IMG/VR virus record: IMGVR_UViG_3300013093_000028
Coordinates: 32,344 to 96,343 of that record
From: a virus
Direction: 5' to 3' (one strand)
DNA: 64,000 bases
Part shown: piece after piece, positions 46,901-55,623 of the stretch
Layout: the number at the start of each line of letters is the position of its first letter
Numbering within the stretch: position 1 is the stretch's first letter
The notes under the pieces: model-generated
The model's input: the letters and a program-made list of their open reading frames with translations, nothing else
Told to the model about the DNA's origin: nothing
Databases searched by the model: none
Program-made: the position numbers and the translations under genes

Positions 46901-48261
46901 TCAGTAGCATTGTTACTGCTACAACATTCGTTGGCGCATTTAGTGGTGGTGTTAGCCAAGTTCAAACTCAAGCCAATGCTACTAACGCAACTAATTATCT
47001 AACATTTGTTAGTGCTAATAACGCAAGTCCATCAGCACAGTCGGTGTATACTACCAGCACCCATGTCATTAACCCAAGTACAGGTTATATAGGCATTGGT
47101 ACAAGCAATCTTGTTTCGCCACTGAATGTATATGCTACTCAAGCATTAGGTGGCACTGCTGGAAATTATACTCCAGTATTGTCAACGCAAGCAAGTGGCG
47201 GTACTAGCAACAATGTGTACTTTCAAGAATGGCGTACTAGAGCCAGTGCTGGTACAGATTGGACAACAGAAAAAATTACTCATGGAGTTTGGGTCGATGC
47301 TTCGTTTACCACTCCTGCTACAAGTTTAACTTGGCACGAACGATATCCTAACGCAGGCACGCAGGCATGGGGTAATGGCGCATCTACCTTTATGTTCCTT
47401 AATAGTAGTGGCTATTTGGGATTGGGCATAACTAACCCAAGTTATCAGTTAGTGGTGTCTAATGCTGGTGCCGCTGGTATAGAAATCAGCCCAACCAGTG
47501 GTATTAACAGCGGCGGATTTGTACAGGCCTATAATAGAACCACATCGGCATACTTTGATTTAACATATTATGCTACTGCTCATCATTGGACCAATGGCAA
47601 TACTGAAGTTTTACGTCTAACTAGTACTGGACAATTAACTCTAGGAACAACTAGTCCATATACTACTGGTGGTACAGCGGCTCTAACAGTCTATGATGCG
47701 GGCGCAGGTAGCAGTCCTTCTATTGCTGTTGGCGCAAGTAGCAGTGATGAAATGTATGTGAGAAGATTGTCAGCTGGCAACTATCAACTACAATCTGTAC
47801 AGTCTGGTAGCAATGCGGGTAGTATACAACTACAGCCCTATGGCGGTGGCGTATTAATTGGTACAGCCACTCCTGGAAGTTACACACTACAGGTTGTTGG
47901 CAGTTTTGCGGCTTCAACCAAATCTTTCGTAATTGAACATCCAACACGTCCAGGATACGATCTACGTTATGGTAGTTTAGAAGGACCAGAAAACGGTGTT
48001 TATGTACGTGGTAGACTAAAGGGCAATAGGATTGAACTTCCAGATTACTGGACTAAATTAGTCGATCCTGACTCGATTACTGTAAACTTGACTCCTATAG
48101 GCAAACATCAAAAATTATATGTTGAAGAAATTAAAGACAATGTGATTATCATAGGTAATGATAACTTGTTTGGTAAAACTGTAGACTGCTTCTACACAGT
48201 GTTTGGCGAACGCTGTGATGTTGAAAAACTGGTAGTTGAAATCCAAAAACCACAAGTTTAA
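40912..48261 (+). CDS. Giant collagen-like tail fibre (2449 residues)
   Basis: The N-terminal NNFKVKNGLIVSNTASIL is an attachment-type start. Residues ~30-1210 are built from GALxVTGGVGIxG modules (eight) and TSTLQSVTxRGATTTN modules (six), both beta-repeat types. Residues ~1214-1503 are a collagen-like Gly-X-Y stalk that begins as GYxGSx and becomes GPQGPQGYTGSV. Then comes a mixed beta region. The C-terminal ~120 residues (HPTRPGYDLRYGSLEGPENG, then LPDYWTKLVDPDSITVNL) form a domain that ends many fibre proteins of aquatic phages. Such a layout fits a trimeric host-recognition fibre. One of the largest genes in the window, in the fibre operon. Confidence 0.8.
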   Translation: MATIENNFKVKNGLIVSNTASILSTASNALTVSGGANIGGNLVVQGSVQVNGTVTSIESTSVDIGTNVVYLSTLSTVSALQAIGSGIVVGTDPNNTTNTQTWISLTFDGSSNWASKGGIYPSTNNFYGLGSNSNAWSSLYVQTVVIKGLTTTTNGIMYVDASGTLRTTTATWNAGTGQIQGSITTATTATYAGNLLGGAVASLPYQSNINQTAMLPLGVEGQVLAAGTGTLYWASLTGVTVSTATNFSGGGPGAIPFQLASGSTSYDDLYFRYSYAGSTASLLVTQNIAVQSGSSATSQVTGALQVTGGVGVTGAIYAGAIYSNGNAVLSSTGTNTGYVSAVLGGTDINVNTTTGVVTVSDTSTLQSVTGRGNSTTNVVKILNTSASFSTQSGALIVTGGVGIGGTVYAGTMYSNGNQVLTSGGGGSGYVSSVTAGTDTAVTTSTGAVVVYSTATLQSITGRSNTTTFPIYAGQLYDSNNRVVTNVTPVNGTAISITNVTSTGTATTFTINNLGVTSAAGSTYISVSTSTGSVTITNLGVQTLSAGTDTVVTSNTGTITVYNTSTLQSITGRGATTTNKIQFLNTASSTSTATSNSVDIQGGLWVNRDLSVQGVINAFTATVTQIYGTSGQFFGDPTGSGALYAGIPSGFTPLPGTVLQLTGNISDYIQTNFQNIGDGPTASADWVATANNGSNYTGFIDMGIANSSWDGSQQGSIGWAAGANDGYLYVASGTGVGNGNLVLGSISTGSQVKISVGVPSTGSWVAVFNPAGTVSTSTTTGAMIIKGGVGIGGTVNVGGNIYVNGNAVLTGSGTGTSYVTSVNAGTDTAVTTSTGNIVVFSTATLQSLTNRSNSTTNAIYANGLYDTKGRVVTSVTPSGSTYIGVSNVVTTGTATSFTINNLGVTNLSGSLNLGASNSTGSITLTNLGVTATIAGTAISVSANTGSVTITNLGVTATIASAYIGVSSNTGSVTITNLGVQTLTAGTDTVVTSNTGTVTVYNTSTLQSVTNRGATTTNTINITNSTQSTSSTTGALTVTGGLGVQGNIYGGLIYSNGQQVLTSGVGGGGYVVSIVAGTDTAVSTSSGNIVIWDTSTLQSVTGRGATTTNIVYITNTASSINSTTGALQVTGGVGIQGDLNVGGNIVATTITAQTLIIDFTTITQSLIVSPDIFTITNTTTSVSTTTGALVVAGGVGVQGGLNVWGPITSNGITVGYGYSGSFGYTGSRGFTGSQGYAGSAGYNGSVGYTGSAGYNGSVGYTGSQGYAGSAGYNGSMGYWGSVGYTGSQGYSGSQGYWGSVGYTGSQGYAGSAGYWGSVGYTGSTGPQGPQGYTGSMGYWGSVGYTGSLGYSGSVGFTGSVGPQGPQGYTGSMGYWGSVGYTGSVGAQGPQGYTGSVGPQGPQGYTGSVGPQGPQGYTGSVGPQGPQGYTGSVGPQGPQGPQGYTGSVGPQGPQGPQGYTGSVGPQGPQGFAGSMGYWGSVGYTGSVGPQGPQGYTGSIGYSGSAGPSNIINATSTASNTLYPVMVGTIGSNQTAYATTNLSYNAATNSIYIAGDLYIDGQQTYINKTNLATGDATLTFSTSSASAATAANSGIQVGSTSTPYASFLYDGSANWVVGGSAATGLKAANITDTGLSANQVTYAGTGGLLSGNNNLTWNGTTLTVTGTLSVGGTVSLTQPTPINFANGQYIKDNGSGGFVQYSGAAFNINAVGGITMSPTSTSYAQQQGALLSVNGPAYITGITTVTNNMVIGGGSAISGGSGANWLTLYGNGSGSSYSGGLVFQWGTTSTGYAYYQSGYLVHQAGAGVGHQFYANNSVVATITTNGAFAFGSSASAYGSAGQYLMSNGNASPSWNTISVSTVNLTQVSSGATPQYMVFANTSTGSATLEANGPSGMVYIPTGNKFGMGTSAPADTDVYGGAVLDVYGPLYTRQSGSAGNRMSMGVSGGIAYVDVTTGLGMQTQISGGTVMNLDTSGNLQISANWTAPQQGAKLSVQGGGYFSSIVTATTFVGAFSGGVSQVQTQANATNATNYLTFVSANNASPSAQSVYTTSTHVINPSTGYIGIGTSNLVSPLNVYATQALGGTAGNYTPVLSTQASGGTSNNVYFQEWRTRASAGTDWTTEKITHGVWVDASFTTPATSLTWHERYPNAGTQAWGNGASTFMFLNSSGYLGLGITNPSYQLVVSNAGAAGIEISPTSGINSGGFVQAYNRTTSAYFDLTYYATAHHWTNGNTEVLRLTSTGQLTLGTTSPYTTGGTAALTVYDAGAGSSPSIAVGASSSDEMYVRRLSAGNYQLQSVQSGSNAGSIQLQPYGGGVLIGTATPGSYTLQVVGSFAASTKSFVIEHPTRPGYDLRYGSLEGPENGVYVRGRLKGNRIELPDYWTKLVDPDSITVNLTPIGKHQKLYVEEIKDNVIIIGNDNLFGKTVDCFYTVFGERCDVEKLVVEIQKPQV
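44551..45420 (+). repeat. Collagen-like Gly-X-Y stalk coding region
   Basis: About 290 residues of uninterrupted Gly-X-Y. The first half uses Gly-Tyr-X/Gly-Ser-X pairs (GYTGSQGYAGSAGYNGS), including GYWGSV; the second half uses Gly-Pro-Gln. The DNA is correspondingly repetitive. Confidence 0.9.
45076..45219 (+). repeat. Perfect 36-bp tandem repeats in the collagen stalk
   Basis: Three identical 36-bp units (45076-45111, 45112-45147, 45148-45183) and a fourth differing at a few bases (45184-45219). Each encodes GYTGSVGPQGPQ. Identical units in tandem are prone to copy-number change. Confidence 0.9.
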
Positions 48262-48268
48262 CTTTATG

Positions 48269-48275
48269 GTAAATA
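48269..48275 (+). promoter_or_regulatory. Late-promoter-like motif before the S74 fibre
   Basis: GTAAATA lies in the 36-nt gap between the two giant fibre genes, 22 nt before the ATG at 48298. Confidence 0.4.
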
Positions 48276-48297
48276 TAAGACAATATGGAATTAACAA

Positions 48298-51200
48298 ATG
48301 GCACTGACCGATAAAGACATTGTAATAACCCCCAATAAAGGCGCATCTGCTACAACGCCATCCACAATTAACTTTGTAGGAGCAGATGCCAGTAATAGTG
48401 CTTCGATAACACTACAGGTATTCAATAATGGTACTACTGGTATACTGGGATTTTTAGGTAATACCACAGGTAACCCTGCGATGGCTATTACTGATACTGC
48501 TACGCAAAAAGTGGCAATTGGTAGCACAGCCACATCGGGGTCTTACACACTTACTGTGACAGGTACTGCTGGTGCTAGCACCGCCATGTATGCGCCAGTG
48601 TATTATGATACCCTAGGTAGTGGGGCTTATTACATTACATCAGCAGGTACTAGCCACGTACAGGCAATTAGTGCTTTAGGCACTGAAACTAGCACACATG
48701 ATCCTTATGGTTTGATTGCTGTTACTCGTGGCACTGCTTCAAATTATTCATACTACGGACTAACACGTCAGGGTACTGTTGGTATGGGTATAGGTATTGA
48801 TACTAGCAATAATTTATGGTTTGGTGGCACAACTGGCGGTATTAATGCCACAAGAAATAGCATATATTTTTACACTGATCTTAGTGGCAACGTTTATGCC
48901 AACACCAGTTTCCGTGCTCCTACATTTTATTCATCCAGCAACTCTGCTTATTATCTAAATCTTAACGCAGCCACTGGAACAATTTTAAGCACTGCGGCCA
49001 GCACAGATACCTTAGGTTACAATCCCACATACGGCATTTATATTGGTGGCACCCCCAGCGGCGTTTACTTATACAACGGTGGAACTAGTGGTTATCCTAA
49101 CAGCCCTGTTTGGGTCAAAGGTGGTACTGCTTATGCTGTGTTAACCAGCGGTAACGTGGGTAGCTATGCTATTGGTACTTCTGGCGGCACAATTACTGGT
49201 CAGTTAGATATTAGTTTTAATAACAGCACTGTTATTTCTACCTATGCCAACGTAGGTAATGCACAACTAAGATTAGATAACCCTACAGGCAGTCAGTCAC
49301 ACATTGTTTGGACTTACAATGGTTCTTTACTAGGAACTCAGCGTGTTGATAGTTCAGGCAACATGGTTTTAAATGCCAATAGCAGTAACTTTTATTTTAA
49401 CAATGATTTAGCAGTAGGGTCATCTATTAAATTAGTTGCTGTAAACGCTACATTTTTAACTGCTAATAACAGCGGTAACGTAACATTCCCGCAAAACTTT
49501 TATGGCCCAAGATTTTACGATAGTAATAACAATGGTTATTATGTAGTGCCTAGTGGAACTTCTGTGTTAAATGCCGCTAACTTTGGTGGCACTGTACAGT
49601 TTGGTCCAACTTCTGGTTCAAGTTATAATGAAAACATGCGATTGGTTCGTAGTAGTGCTGACAGTTATGTTAGTATTGCCATGGCAGCAGACACCAGCGG
49701 TAGTGGTAGTATTGCTGGGCAATTTACACAATTAGTTTATCCTAGCGGAACCAACGGCGGTGCCTTTGCCATTCGTTCTAACGGCACTGATGCTTTCCAA
49801 ATTAGCACAACACCCAACGTGACTATTCCCACTGGCAGTTTGTATGTGTCCACAGGCAACAGCTATGTCTACGGTACAATGTATGATTACCAAAATGCCG
49901 CCTACTATCTAAAACCCAGTGGCACCAGTAACCTAAACATTGGTTATTTTGCTGGATACTTACAAGCATCCACAGTACTACAGGTTAATGGCAGCGGATT
50001 GGCTGTACCAACCAGCTACAAAAATGTACCTGGCATAACACCTGGTACAAGCGGCAATTGGATCCGCGGTAGTAGTAGTATTATTCAAGCAGGCGCACAA
50101 AACACGGACGGTAGTGGTTGGAGCTATGGTAGTAGATTTGCCAGTGTGGACTATGGTAATGGTTTAAGTACCAGCATTGACATGTTGTATGCGGCTGGCT
50201 GGACCAACGATGTAATGACATGGAGCGGCCGTAGCGGTAGCATTGGTAACGTAGGTATCAATCAAACCAATCCCACACATAAATTACATATCTATACAGG
50301 TAATACTGAAGATGGTATTATCATTGATGCTGTTACATATCCAGAAATTCTATTTGCCACACAAGGCACCACTAGAGGCTATTTGGCTTGGAGTAATAAT
50401 AATGGTGGTTACGGAGCAAGTAACGCCGGCATGGTTATGCAGTCAACTGGTAACTATACTACATTTATCACAGGCAATGGCAGTTATCAACCATTAATAT
50501 TGAGCACAAACAATGCCTACCTGACTGGTACATTGTATGATAACTCTAACTCTGCTTATTATCTAAAACCCAGTGGTACCAGCAACCTTAACCAGTTATA
50601 CACATACGAGTTCTTAAAGAGACACAACAGATACAACACCGGCGAAGCATACCCAGTAAGCTATCACAGTGATGGTGATCTAGTATGGAGTCTTGATCCA
50701 ACCTGGGACAACACTGAACTTCAAACGTATTTTGGTAGTAGCAGTATCAGCTGGGTAGCAGACAGTACAGCACCTGGCGGATACGCAATTAATATTCCTG
50801 TCAGTGTTAACGTGGCATCTAATACCTACGGTAGCGGCTTCCCGATGATTCCAATTGACAACGTAGATGACATATTCTACATGGAAGTTTGGATTAAAAG
50901 TACTAGTGGTAGTCCATATCACTACATGGGTAGTATTGATTACAACGAAAGTTTTGGTAATCTAGGTGGTAACCCTGGTAGTTATGGTTATTGGGTATTT
51001 GCTGGTAACGGTACAAGCACAACCTGGACAAAATGGTATGGTTACATAACTGGATTTGGTGGTAGTACTGGACAATTTAAACCCGGTGCCAAATATTGGA
51101 CACCGCAGGCCTTGTTTAACTATAGTAGTAGCGGTGGATGCTATATTTCAGGATGGAAAGTTTTACGTGTAAACCGTCAAACTTCCATGGTTATTAATAC

Positions 51201-54200
51201 ACCAAATGGTAGCAGTGTGACTGGTAGTAGTAGTTCAATGGGTCAAACATTGACCATTAAACGTAGTAATACTCCTCTGTTGAATTTGGGATCATATCCG
51301 GGCGCATGGACCAGTGCGCTACAGATCCAGGACAACAACGCCAGTGCTTACATTTGGATGAGTCCATTAACAGGCAATACTCCAACATTGGCCACAAACT
51401 ACGGTAGCATGTATTTTTACATGTCTGGACAAAATACAGGGTTTGCTGGCGCTATGTATAGCAACAGTTTCAGAAGTCCTATATTCTATGATTGGAATAA
51501 TACTGGTTACTATCTAATCCCAAGCAGTACAAGTTACTTAAATGCCCTAAACATTAACTCTGGTAGTGTAAACAGCAACGGCCGTTGGCAGTTTGGTCCA
51601 AACAGTTCGTGGGGACAATACTTATTGATTGGTGGAAATGGTATTGACGGTAGTTATGCGCAGATTGCGGCTACCAGTGGTAACCTACACTTAGAAAGTT
51701 TAAGTAGTAGTTATAGTATATACTTAAACTACTATCGTAATGGTCCTGTTTACTTAATGGGTACAATTTACGCTAACGGTACAATTTACGATAACAATAA
51801 CACCGGTTATTATGTTGTTCCCAGGGGTACTAGTAACCTTAACGTATTGTACACTGTTACTCATTATAACTATAACGATATTGTAACCAACCCTAACGGT
51901 AACAATAGTAGTCGTTATCAAGGCGGTATTAGCTTCTGGACCAGTGCTGGCGCAAGTACTAGTTACATGGCTTTCAAATACGGTCCATATTTAAACGGTC
52001 TACACGGCTATCAGTCAGATGGCTATGGTACATACTTTAGTATGGATACCAGTGGTCGTGCTTGGGTATTCTACAACGCAACTACAAACGCCAACGTGGC
52101 CAGTATTACCAACAACGGTGAAGCCTACTTCAACGGTAGATTGTATGCTGGTACTAGTACAACAAGTCCTATTTTCTACGATGCCAACGATAGTACTTAT
52201 TTTGTAGATCCTAATAGCCGTAGCCGTTTAAGCAGTATCGACTACGGTAACAGTGGTTACTATTTTGCTGGTGGTGACTGGGGTTGGAGACACAATACTC
52301 CCTACGGTTGGATTGAATTTGGTCCTGCTAACGGTAGCTACGCACACATTTACTCTAACAGTGCTCCATTCTACTTTAACAACAACGTATTCCACGGTGT
52401 ATTCTATGATTATAACAATAGTGGATATTATTGTTCTCCAGCTGGTACTTCAAACTTCAATACGTTATATATGCAGGGTAACTTTATCCCAGCCAGTAGC
52501 AACGGTGGCGGTGGTAACTTCTACTTTGGTAACCAATGGGGCGGCGGTGTAGGTGGGAATAACTCTGTAACTGGTATTGGATATAACGGCGGTTCTGGAA
52601 GTCAACTATTTACGTTCTCATCTGGTCCTGGGCAACTGTCTGTCCAAGTAGACGGAAGTTTGTTTGCTGGTGATAGTGCCACTGGTTGGAATCCCTTGGG
52701 TCTAAATGCCAGTTCCAACGGATATCTCAGTATTGCCAACAGCATGCAGAACGGTGGCAGTTCATATACTAACGGAAGTCACTACGTAAGTGGTTACTAT
52801 TACGACTATGCCAACACTGGATATTACCTAAAGGCCAGCGGACAATCTGTATTAAGTTATCTATCTACACGCAGTGGTGCTATGGGTATATATCTAGGTT
52901 ACTCAGACGAAGGCTCCATCAGTACCTACAACTTGGTGGGCTTGGGCTATAACGGCAACGACACCAACTACGCGATCTTCAAACCCACGGGTGGTTGGAC
53001 ACAGCCCTTATACATCCAGTTTTATACTGGTATAAGACACTACAGTCACCATGCTTATGACTCTGGCACCAGTTTCTGGAACATAGCCACTGGTACAAGA
53101 ATGATGTGGATTGGAGGTGGTGATGACAACGTGCGTATACAAAGTAGTTTATTCATGTACGGTGCCCACTATGACTACAACAACACAAGCTATTACGTAC
53201 AACCAGCCGGTGACAGCTACATGTATTCAATATATGCCGCTATTGGTGTACGCTTTGCTAGTAGCCAGGGTGATAGGATCAACGGCGCTCCATGGTACGG
53301 TATAGGTCAAAGCAATGTGGGTGGTTGGATTGGCGCTGGTATGGTACAGGTGGCCAGCTACTATGGTCTGCGACTACGTGGTAATGCCACAGTATTGGAT
53401 CTAGATGGTCCTAACTATGGTAACAGCTGGATGTATGCCAGCGGTACTAACTTTGCCATTGACAACCAAATTCGTGCCAACATCTACTACGATATTAATA
53501 ATACTGGCTACTATATGCAGCCACGTAGTACCAGTCAGTTCTACCTCATACAGGCCGCCAACTATATCTATAGTAGCAATCAGATATATGCCACTATCAT
53601 GTATGACACCAATGATAGTAGCTACTACTGCGACCCTAACGGTACTAGCAGATTAAATTATATTAATGCCAACGCCTTGGGTGGACCAACTACCAGCGGA
53701 GCACAGATTGCAGGATACTATGGCGGTAGTGGTAACTACTATAGTGATTTCTACAACACTACTGCTGAACGCTATAGCTATGTGGGAGATATTCCAGGCG
53801 GTACAGCCAACCCAGGCAATACATGGTGGTTCAATACCAACTATCGTCATACCAACGGCGGCGGCTATTGGGGCACACAGGTAGCATGGGGTTGGGAAGA
53901 TAACGCTAATAGACTGGCACAGCGTAACGTTAGTAACGGCAACTGGAGTGGTTGGGTCTACTACTTAAACAGTGGCAACTATACGGGCTATAACAGCTAT
54001 GGTAGTATCTATTTTACCATTGGTTACGATAATAATAACAGTGGTTATTATATTGACCCAAATAGCACTAGCCAGTTAAGTTATGTTTTGGCAGACAACT
54101 GGTTTAGACCACAGGGACAGACTGGACTGTACTTCCAAAGTTATGGTTATGGGCTAGTATCAGTCAACGGCTATGGAAGTTATGGATGTACTTCCACATA

Positions 54201-54747
54201 CGGTAGTGGATTAAACGGCTGGGCGGGCTACAATATTAGCTCTGGTAATACCACATTCATGGGTAATGGTGGTACATGGGGTATCTATAATGCCAACGGC
54301 GGCTGGGCAATCTATGGACAACCTAGTAATGCCACTGTGGGTATTAACGGCGGTAATAATAGTAGCTATGCGTTATTTGTCAACGGTACAGTATATGCCA
54401 CCAGTAACGTGTATGCTTATTCTGATGCTCGTAGTAAAGAAAATATTATCACAATTGATAATGCTCTAGGAAAAGTTACACAACTTCGCGGGGTATACTA
54501 CAACAGAACTGATCGACCAGAGGGCGAAGAATCAGGATACACTAGTACTCTAAATGCTAGAGAGTTGGGTGTGATCGCACAAGAAATAATGAGCATAGTT
54601 CCAGAAGCAGTTTCATACTCTAAAAATACTGATAGATACGGGGTCAATTATGGTAACTTGGCGGGACTTTTCATTGAAGCAATCAAAGATTTAAAGAAAG
54701 AAGTCAATGATCTTCGAGCCGAGTTAAATATGCTTAAAGGAAACTAA
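48298..54747 (+). CDS. Giant tail fibre with C-terminal S74 intramolecular chaperone (2149 residues)
   Basis: The body holds about 14 copies of a YDxNNxxYYxxPxGTSNLN unit, a repeat of many phage fibres, alternating with beta-rich blocks such as ITGQLDISFN and MYFYMSGQNTGF. Near the middle (about 790-970) is a larger insert starting RHNRYNTGEAYPVSYHSDGD, a probable jelly-roll receptor domain. The C-terminal ~108 residues are an S74-type chaperone: SDARSKENI (S2042, K2047), then LRGVYYNRT, ELGVIAQEIMSIVPEAV and a final coiled coil. In known members the chaperone drives trimerisation and cuts itself off before the Ser. Shine-Dalgarno is weak. Confidence 0.85.
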   Translation: MALTDKDIVITPNKGASATTPSTINFVGADASNSASITLQVFNNGTTGILGFLGNTTGNPAMAITDTATQKVAIGSTATSGSYTLTVTGTAGASTAMYAPVYYDTLGSGAYYITSAGTSHVQAISALGTETSTHDPYGLIAVTRGTASNYSYYGLTRQGTVGMGIGIDTSNNLWFGGTTGGINATRNSIYFYTDLSGNVYANTSFRAPTFYSSSNSAYYLNLNAATGTILSTAASTDTLGYNPTYGIYIGGTPSGVYLYNGGTSGYPNSPVWVKGGTAYAVLTSGNVGSYAIGTSGGTITGQLDISFNNSTVISTYANVGNAQLRLDNPTGSQSHIVWTYNGSLLGTQRVDSSGNMVLNANSSNFYFNNDLAVGSSIKLVAVNATFLTANNSGNVTFPQNFYGPRFYDSNNNGYYVVPSGTSVLNAANFGGTVQFGPTSGSSYNENMRLVRSSADSYVSIAMAADTSGSGSIAGQFTQLVYPSGTNGGAFAIRSNGTDAFQISTTPNVTIPTGSLYVSTGNSYVYGTMYDYQNAAYYLKPSGTSNLNIGYFAGYLQASTVLQVNGSGLAVPTSYKNVPGITPGTSGNWIRGSSSIIQAGAQNTDGSGWSYGSRFASVDYGNGLSTSIDMLYAAGWTNDVMTWSGRSGSIGNVGINQTNPTHKLHIYTGNTEDGIIIDAVTYPEILFATQGTTRGYLAWSNNNGGYGASNAGMVMQSTGNYTTFITGNGSYQPLILSTNNAYLTGTLYDNSNSAYYLKPSGTSNLNQLYTYEFLKRHNRYNTGEAYPVSYHSDGDLVWSLDPTWDNTELQTYFGSSSISWVADSTAPGGYAINIPVSVNVASNTYGSGFPMIPIDNVDDIFYMEVWIKSTSGSPYHYMGSIDYNESFGNLGGNPGSYGYWVFAGNGTSTTWTKWYGYITGFGGSTGQFKPGAKYWTPQALFNYSSSGGCYISGWKVLRVNRQTSMVINTPNGSSVTGSSSSMGQTLTIKRSNTPLLNLGSYPGAWTSALQIQDNNASAYIWMSPLTGNTPTLATNYGSMYFYMSGQNTGFAGAMYSNSFRSPIFYDWNNTGYYLIPSSTSYLNALNINSGSVNSNGRWQFGPNSSWGQYLLIGGNGIDGSYAQIAATSGNLHLESLSSSYSIYLNYYRNGPVYLMGTIYANGTIYDNNNTGYYVVPRGTSNLNVLYTVTHYNYNDIVTNPNGNNSSRYQGGISFWTSAGASTSYMAFKYGPYLNGLHGYQSDGYGTYFSMDTSGRAWVFYNATTNANVASITNNGEAYFNGRLYAGTSTTSPIFYDANDSTYFVDPNSRSRLSSIDYGNSGYYFAGGDWGWRHNTPYGWIEFGPANGSYAHIYSNSAPFYFNNNVFHGVFYDYNNSGYYCSPAGTSNFNTLYMQGNFIPASSNGGGGNFYFGNQWGGGVGGNNSVTGIGYNGGSGSQLFTFSSGPGQLSVQVDGSLFAGDSATGWNPLGLNASSNGYLSIANSMQNGGSSYTNGSHYVSGYYYDYANTGYYLKASGQSVLSYLSTRSGAMGIYLGYSDEGSISTYNLVGLGYNGNDTNYAIFKPTGGWTQPLYIQFYTGIRHYSHHAYDSGTSFWNIATGTRMMWIGGGDDNVRIQSSLFMYGAHYDYNNTSYYVQPAGDSYMYSIYAAIGVRFASSQGDRINGAPWYGIGQSNVGGWIGAGMVQVASYYGLRLRGNATVLDLDGPNYGNSWMYASGTNFAIDNQIRANIYYDINNTGYYMQPRSTSQFYLIQAANYIYSSNQIYATIMYDTNDSSYYCDPNGTSRLNYINANALGGPTTSGAQIAGYYGGSGNYYSDFYNTTAERYSYVGDIPGGTANPGNTWWFNTNYRHTNGGGYWGTQVAWGWEDNANRLAQRNVSNGNWSGWVYYLNSGNYTGYNSYGSIYFTIGYDNNNSGYYIDPNSTSQLSYVLADNWFRPQGQTGLYFQSYGYGLVSVNGYGSYGCTSTYGSGLNGWAGYNISSGNTTFMGNGGTWGIYNANGGWAIYGQPSNATVGINGGNNSSYALFVNGTVYATSNVYAYSDARSKENIITIDNALGKVTQLRGVYYNRTDRPEGEESGYTSTLNARELGVIAQEIMSIVPEAVSYSKNTDRYGVNYGNLAGLFIEAIKDLKKEVNDLRAELNMLKGN
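48600..54100 (+). repeat. YDxNNxxYYxxPxGTSNLN fibre repeats (about 14)
   Basis: Copies read, for example, FYDSNNNGYYVVPSGTSVLN, MYDYQNAAYYLKPSGTSNLN, FYDYNNSGYYCSPAGTSNFN and MYDTNDSSYYCDPNGTSRLN. They are spread unevenly through the gene, separated by variable beta-rich inserts. Coordinates are approximate outer limits. Confidence 0.8.
54421..54744 (+). other. S74 self-cleaving chaperone domain (within fibre gene)
   Basis: Starts at SDARSKENI; the family cleaves just before this Ser using a Ser-Lys pair. The mature fibre would therefore end near residue 2041. Confidence 0.75.
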
Positions 54748-54750
54748 CAA

Positions 54751-55095
54751 ATGGCAATTACTAAAACTTCAGAAGTGGTAGGTATTAGATTTCACGCTGC
54801 ATCAACACAGCCCACCATAGGCTTGGTTGCTGAAAAAGAAGATGTATTTTTTGTAGATAGTCTAGTTAGTTATACGGATTCTGACACCAATGTTACAACA
54901 ACACAGATAGTATCAAATAGATTGAAAGCAAATAGTGATATTTCCAGTGAATCCACTGTAACTCAAGCTGTTTGGGGTATATTTTTTGCGGATACTGCCC
55001 AAGAACAGGCGGCAATTGCCTTGGCGGCAGCGGCAGCTTTGGCTGCGGCAACCAGTGCTACAAACACAGTTACCAACATAACTACATCTACATAA
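54751..55095 (+). CDS. Small virion-associated protein of unknown function
   Basis: This 114-residue protein has a beta-rich first half (VVGIRFHAASTQPTIGLVAE, then VFFVDSLVSYTDSDTNVTT) and an Ala-rich helix near the end (EQAAIALAAAAALAAATSA). It lies 3 nt after the S74 fibre stop and uses AAGGAAA as ribosome site inside that gene, so it is co-expressed with the fibre. A fibre assembly factor is possible but not shown. Confidence 0.6.
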   Translation: MAITKTSEVVGIRFHAASTQPTIGLVAEKEDVFFVDSLVSYTDSDTNVTTTQIVSNRLKANSDISSESTVTQAVWGIFFADTAQEQAAIALAAAAALAAATSATNTVTNITTST

Positions 55096-55098
55096 ATA
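55091..55098 (+). promoter_or_regulatory. Late-promoter-like motif
   Basis: CATAAATA overlaps the preceding stop codon, 37 nt before the next ATG. Confidence 0.35.
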
Positions 55099-55135
55099 AA
55101 CAATAATAAGCCAACATATCTTTAGGAGACAAATA

Positions 55136-55546
55136 ATGGCAACTGATATTCCATCATCAACAGTAATGACCTTTTCCAATGGGTCAACTGGCACTGTTAC
55201 CTACAGCTGGTCTGTAGTAACTTTAAAAACTCGCACAGAAGGGACTAATACCAATTCTGTAATTCACGCTCAATGGACCTTGACTGCTACTGATCAACAC
55301 GGAAATGAAGGCAGTTTCCGCGGAGCAACACCATTTACCAGCATTGGATCTCCAGATCCGTTCATTCAATTCAGTGATTTAGATGAAGATACGGTGTTGG
55401 GTTGGGTTAAAGATATAGTAGTTGGCAGCTATGCCGAACACATCCAAGAGCAAATTTTTAAAGCCTTAGATGAAAAAGTTAACGCTACTGCTGAACCAAC
55501 ATTGCCATGGGCAAGTACATCTACAGTTGCTCCTCCTCCAGTTTGA
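55136..55546 (+). CDS. Small conserved phage protein of unknown function
   Basis: This 136-residue protein has VIHAQWTLTATDQHGNEGSF, a FIQFSDLDEDTVLGWVKDIV segment and a C-terminal helix EHIQEQIFKALDEKV followed by a Pro-rich tail. The combination of a small beta domain and a D-x-V-x-x-W-V segment occurs in uncharacterised proteins of aquatic T4-like phages. It has TTTAGGAGACA as ribosome site and probably belongs to the fibre transcription unit. Function unknown. Confidence 0.6.
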   Translation: MATDIPSSTVMTFSNGSTGTVTYSWSVVTLKTRTEGTNTNSVIHAQWTLTATDQHGNEGSFRGATPFTSIGSPDPFIQFSDLDEDTVLGWVKDIVVGSYAEHIQEQIFKALDEKVNATAEPTLPWASTSTVAPPPV

Positions 55547-55623
55547 TAACTCAAGATATTAAATCTGGCCAATCCTAAAGTATAAGTATTGTTACCTATT
55601 TTGCAAAATAAGGAGAAAAAGGT

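Noticed and set aside
52253-52552. Plus-strand alternate-frame ORFs inside the S74 fibre gene
   Set aside because: Out-of-frame readings of the Gly/Asn/Tyr repeats; Thr/Val/Leu-rich with no supporting signals.
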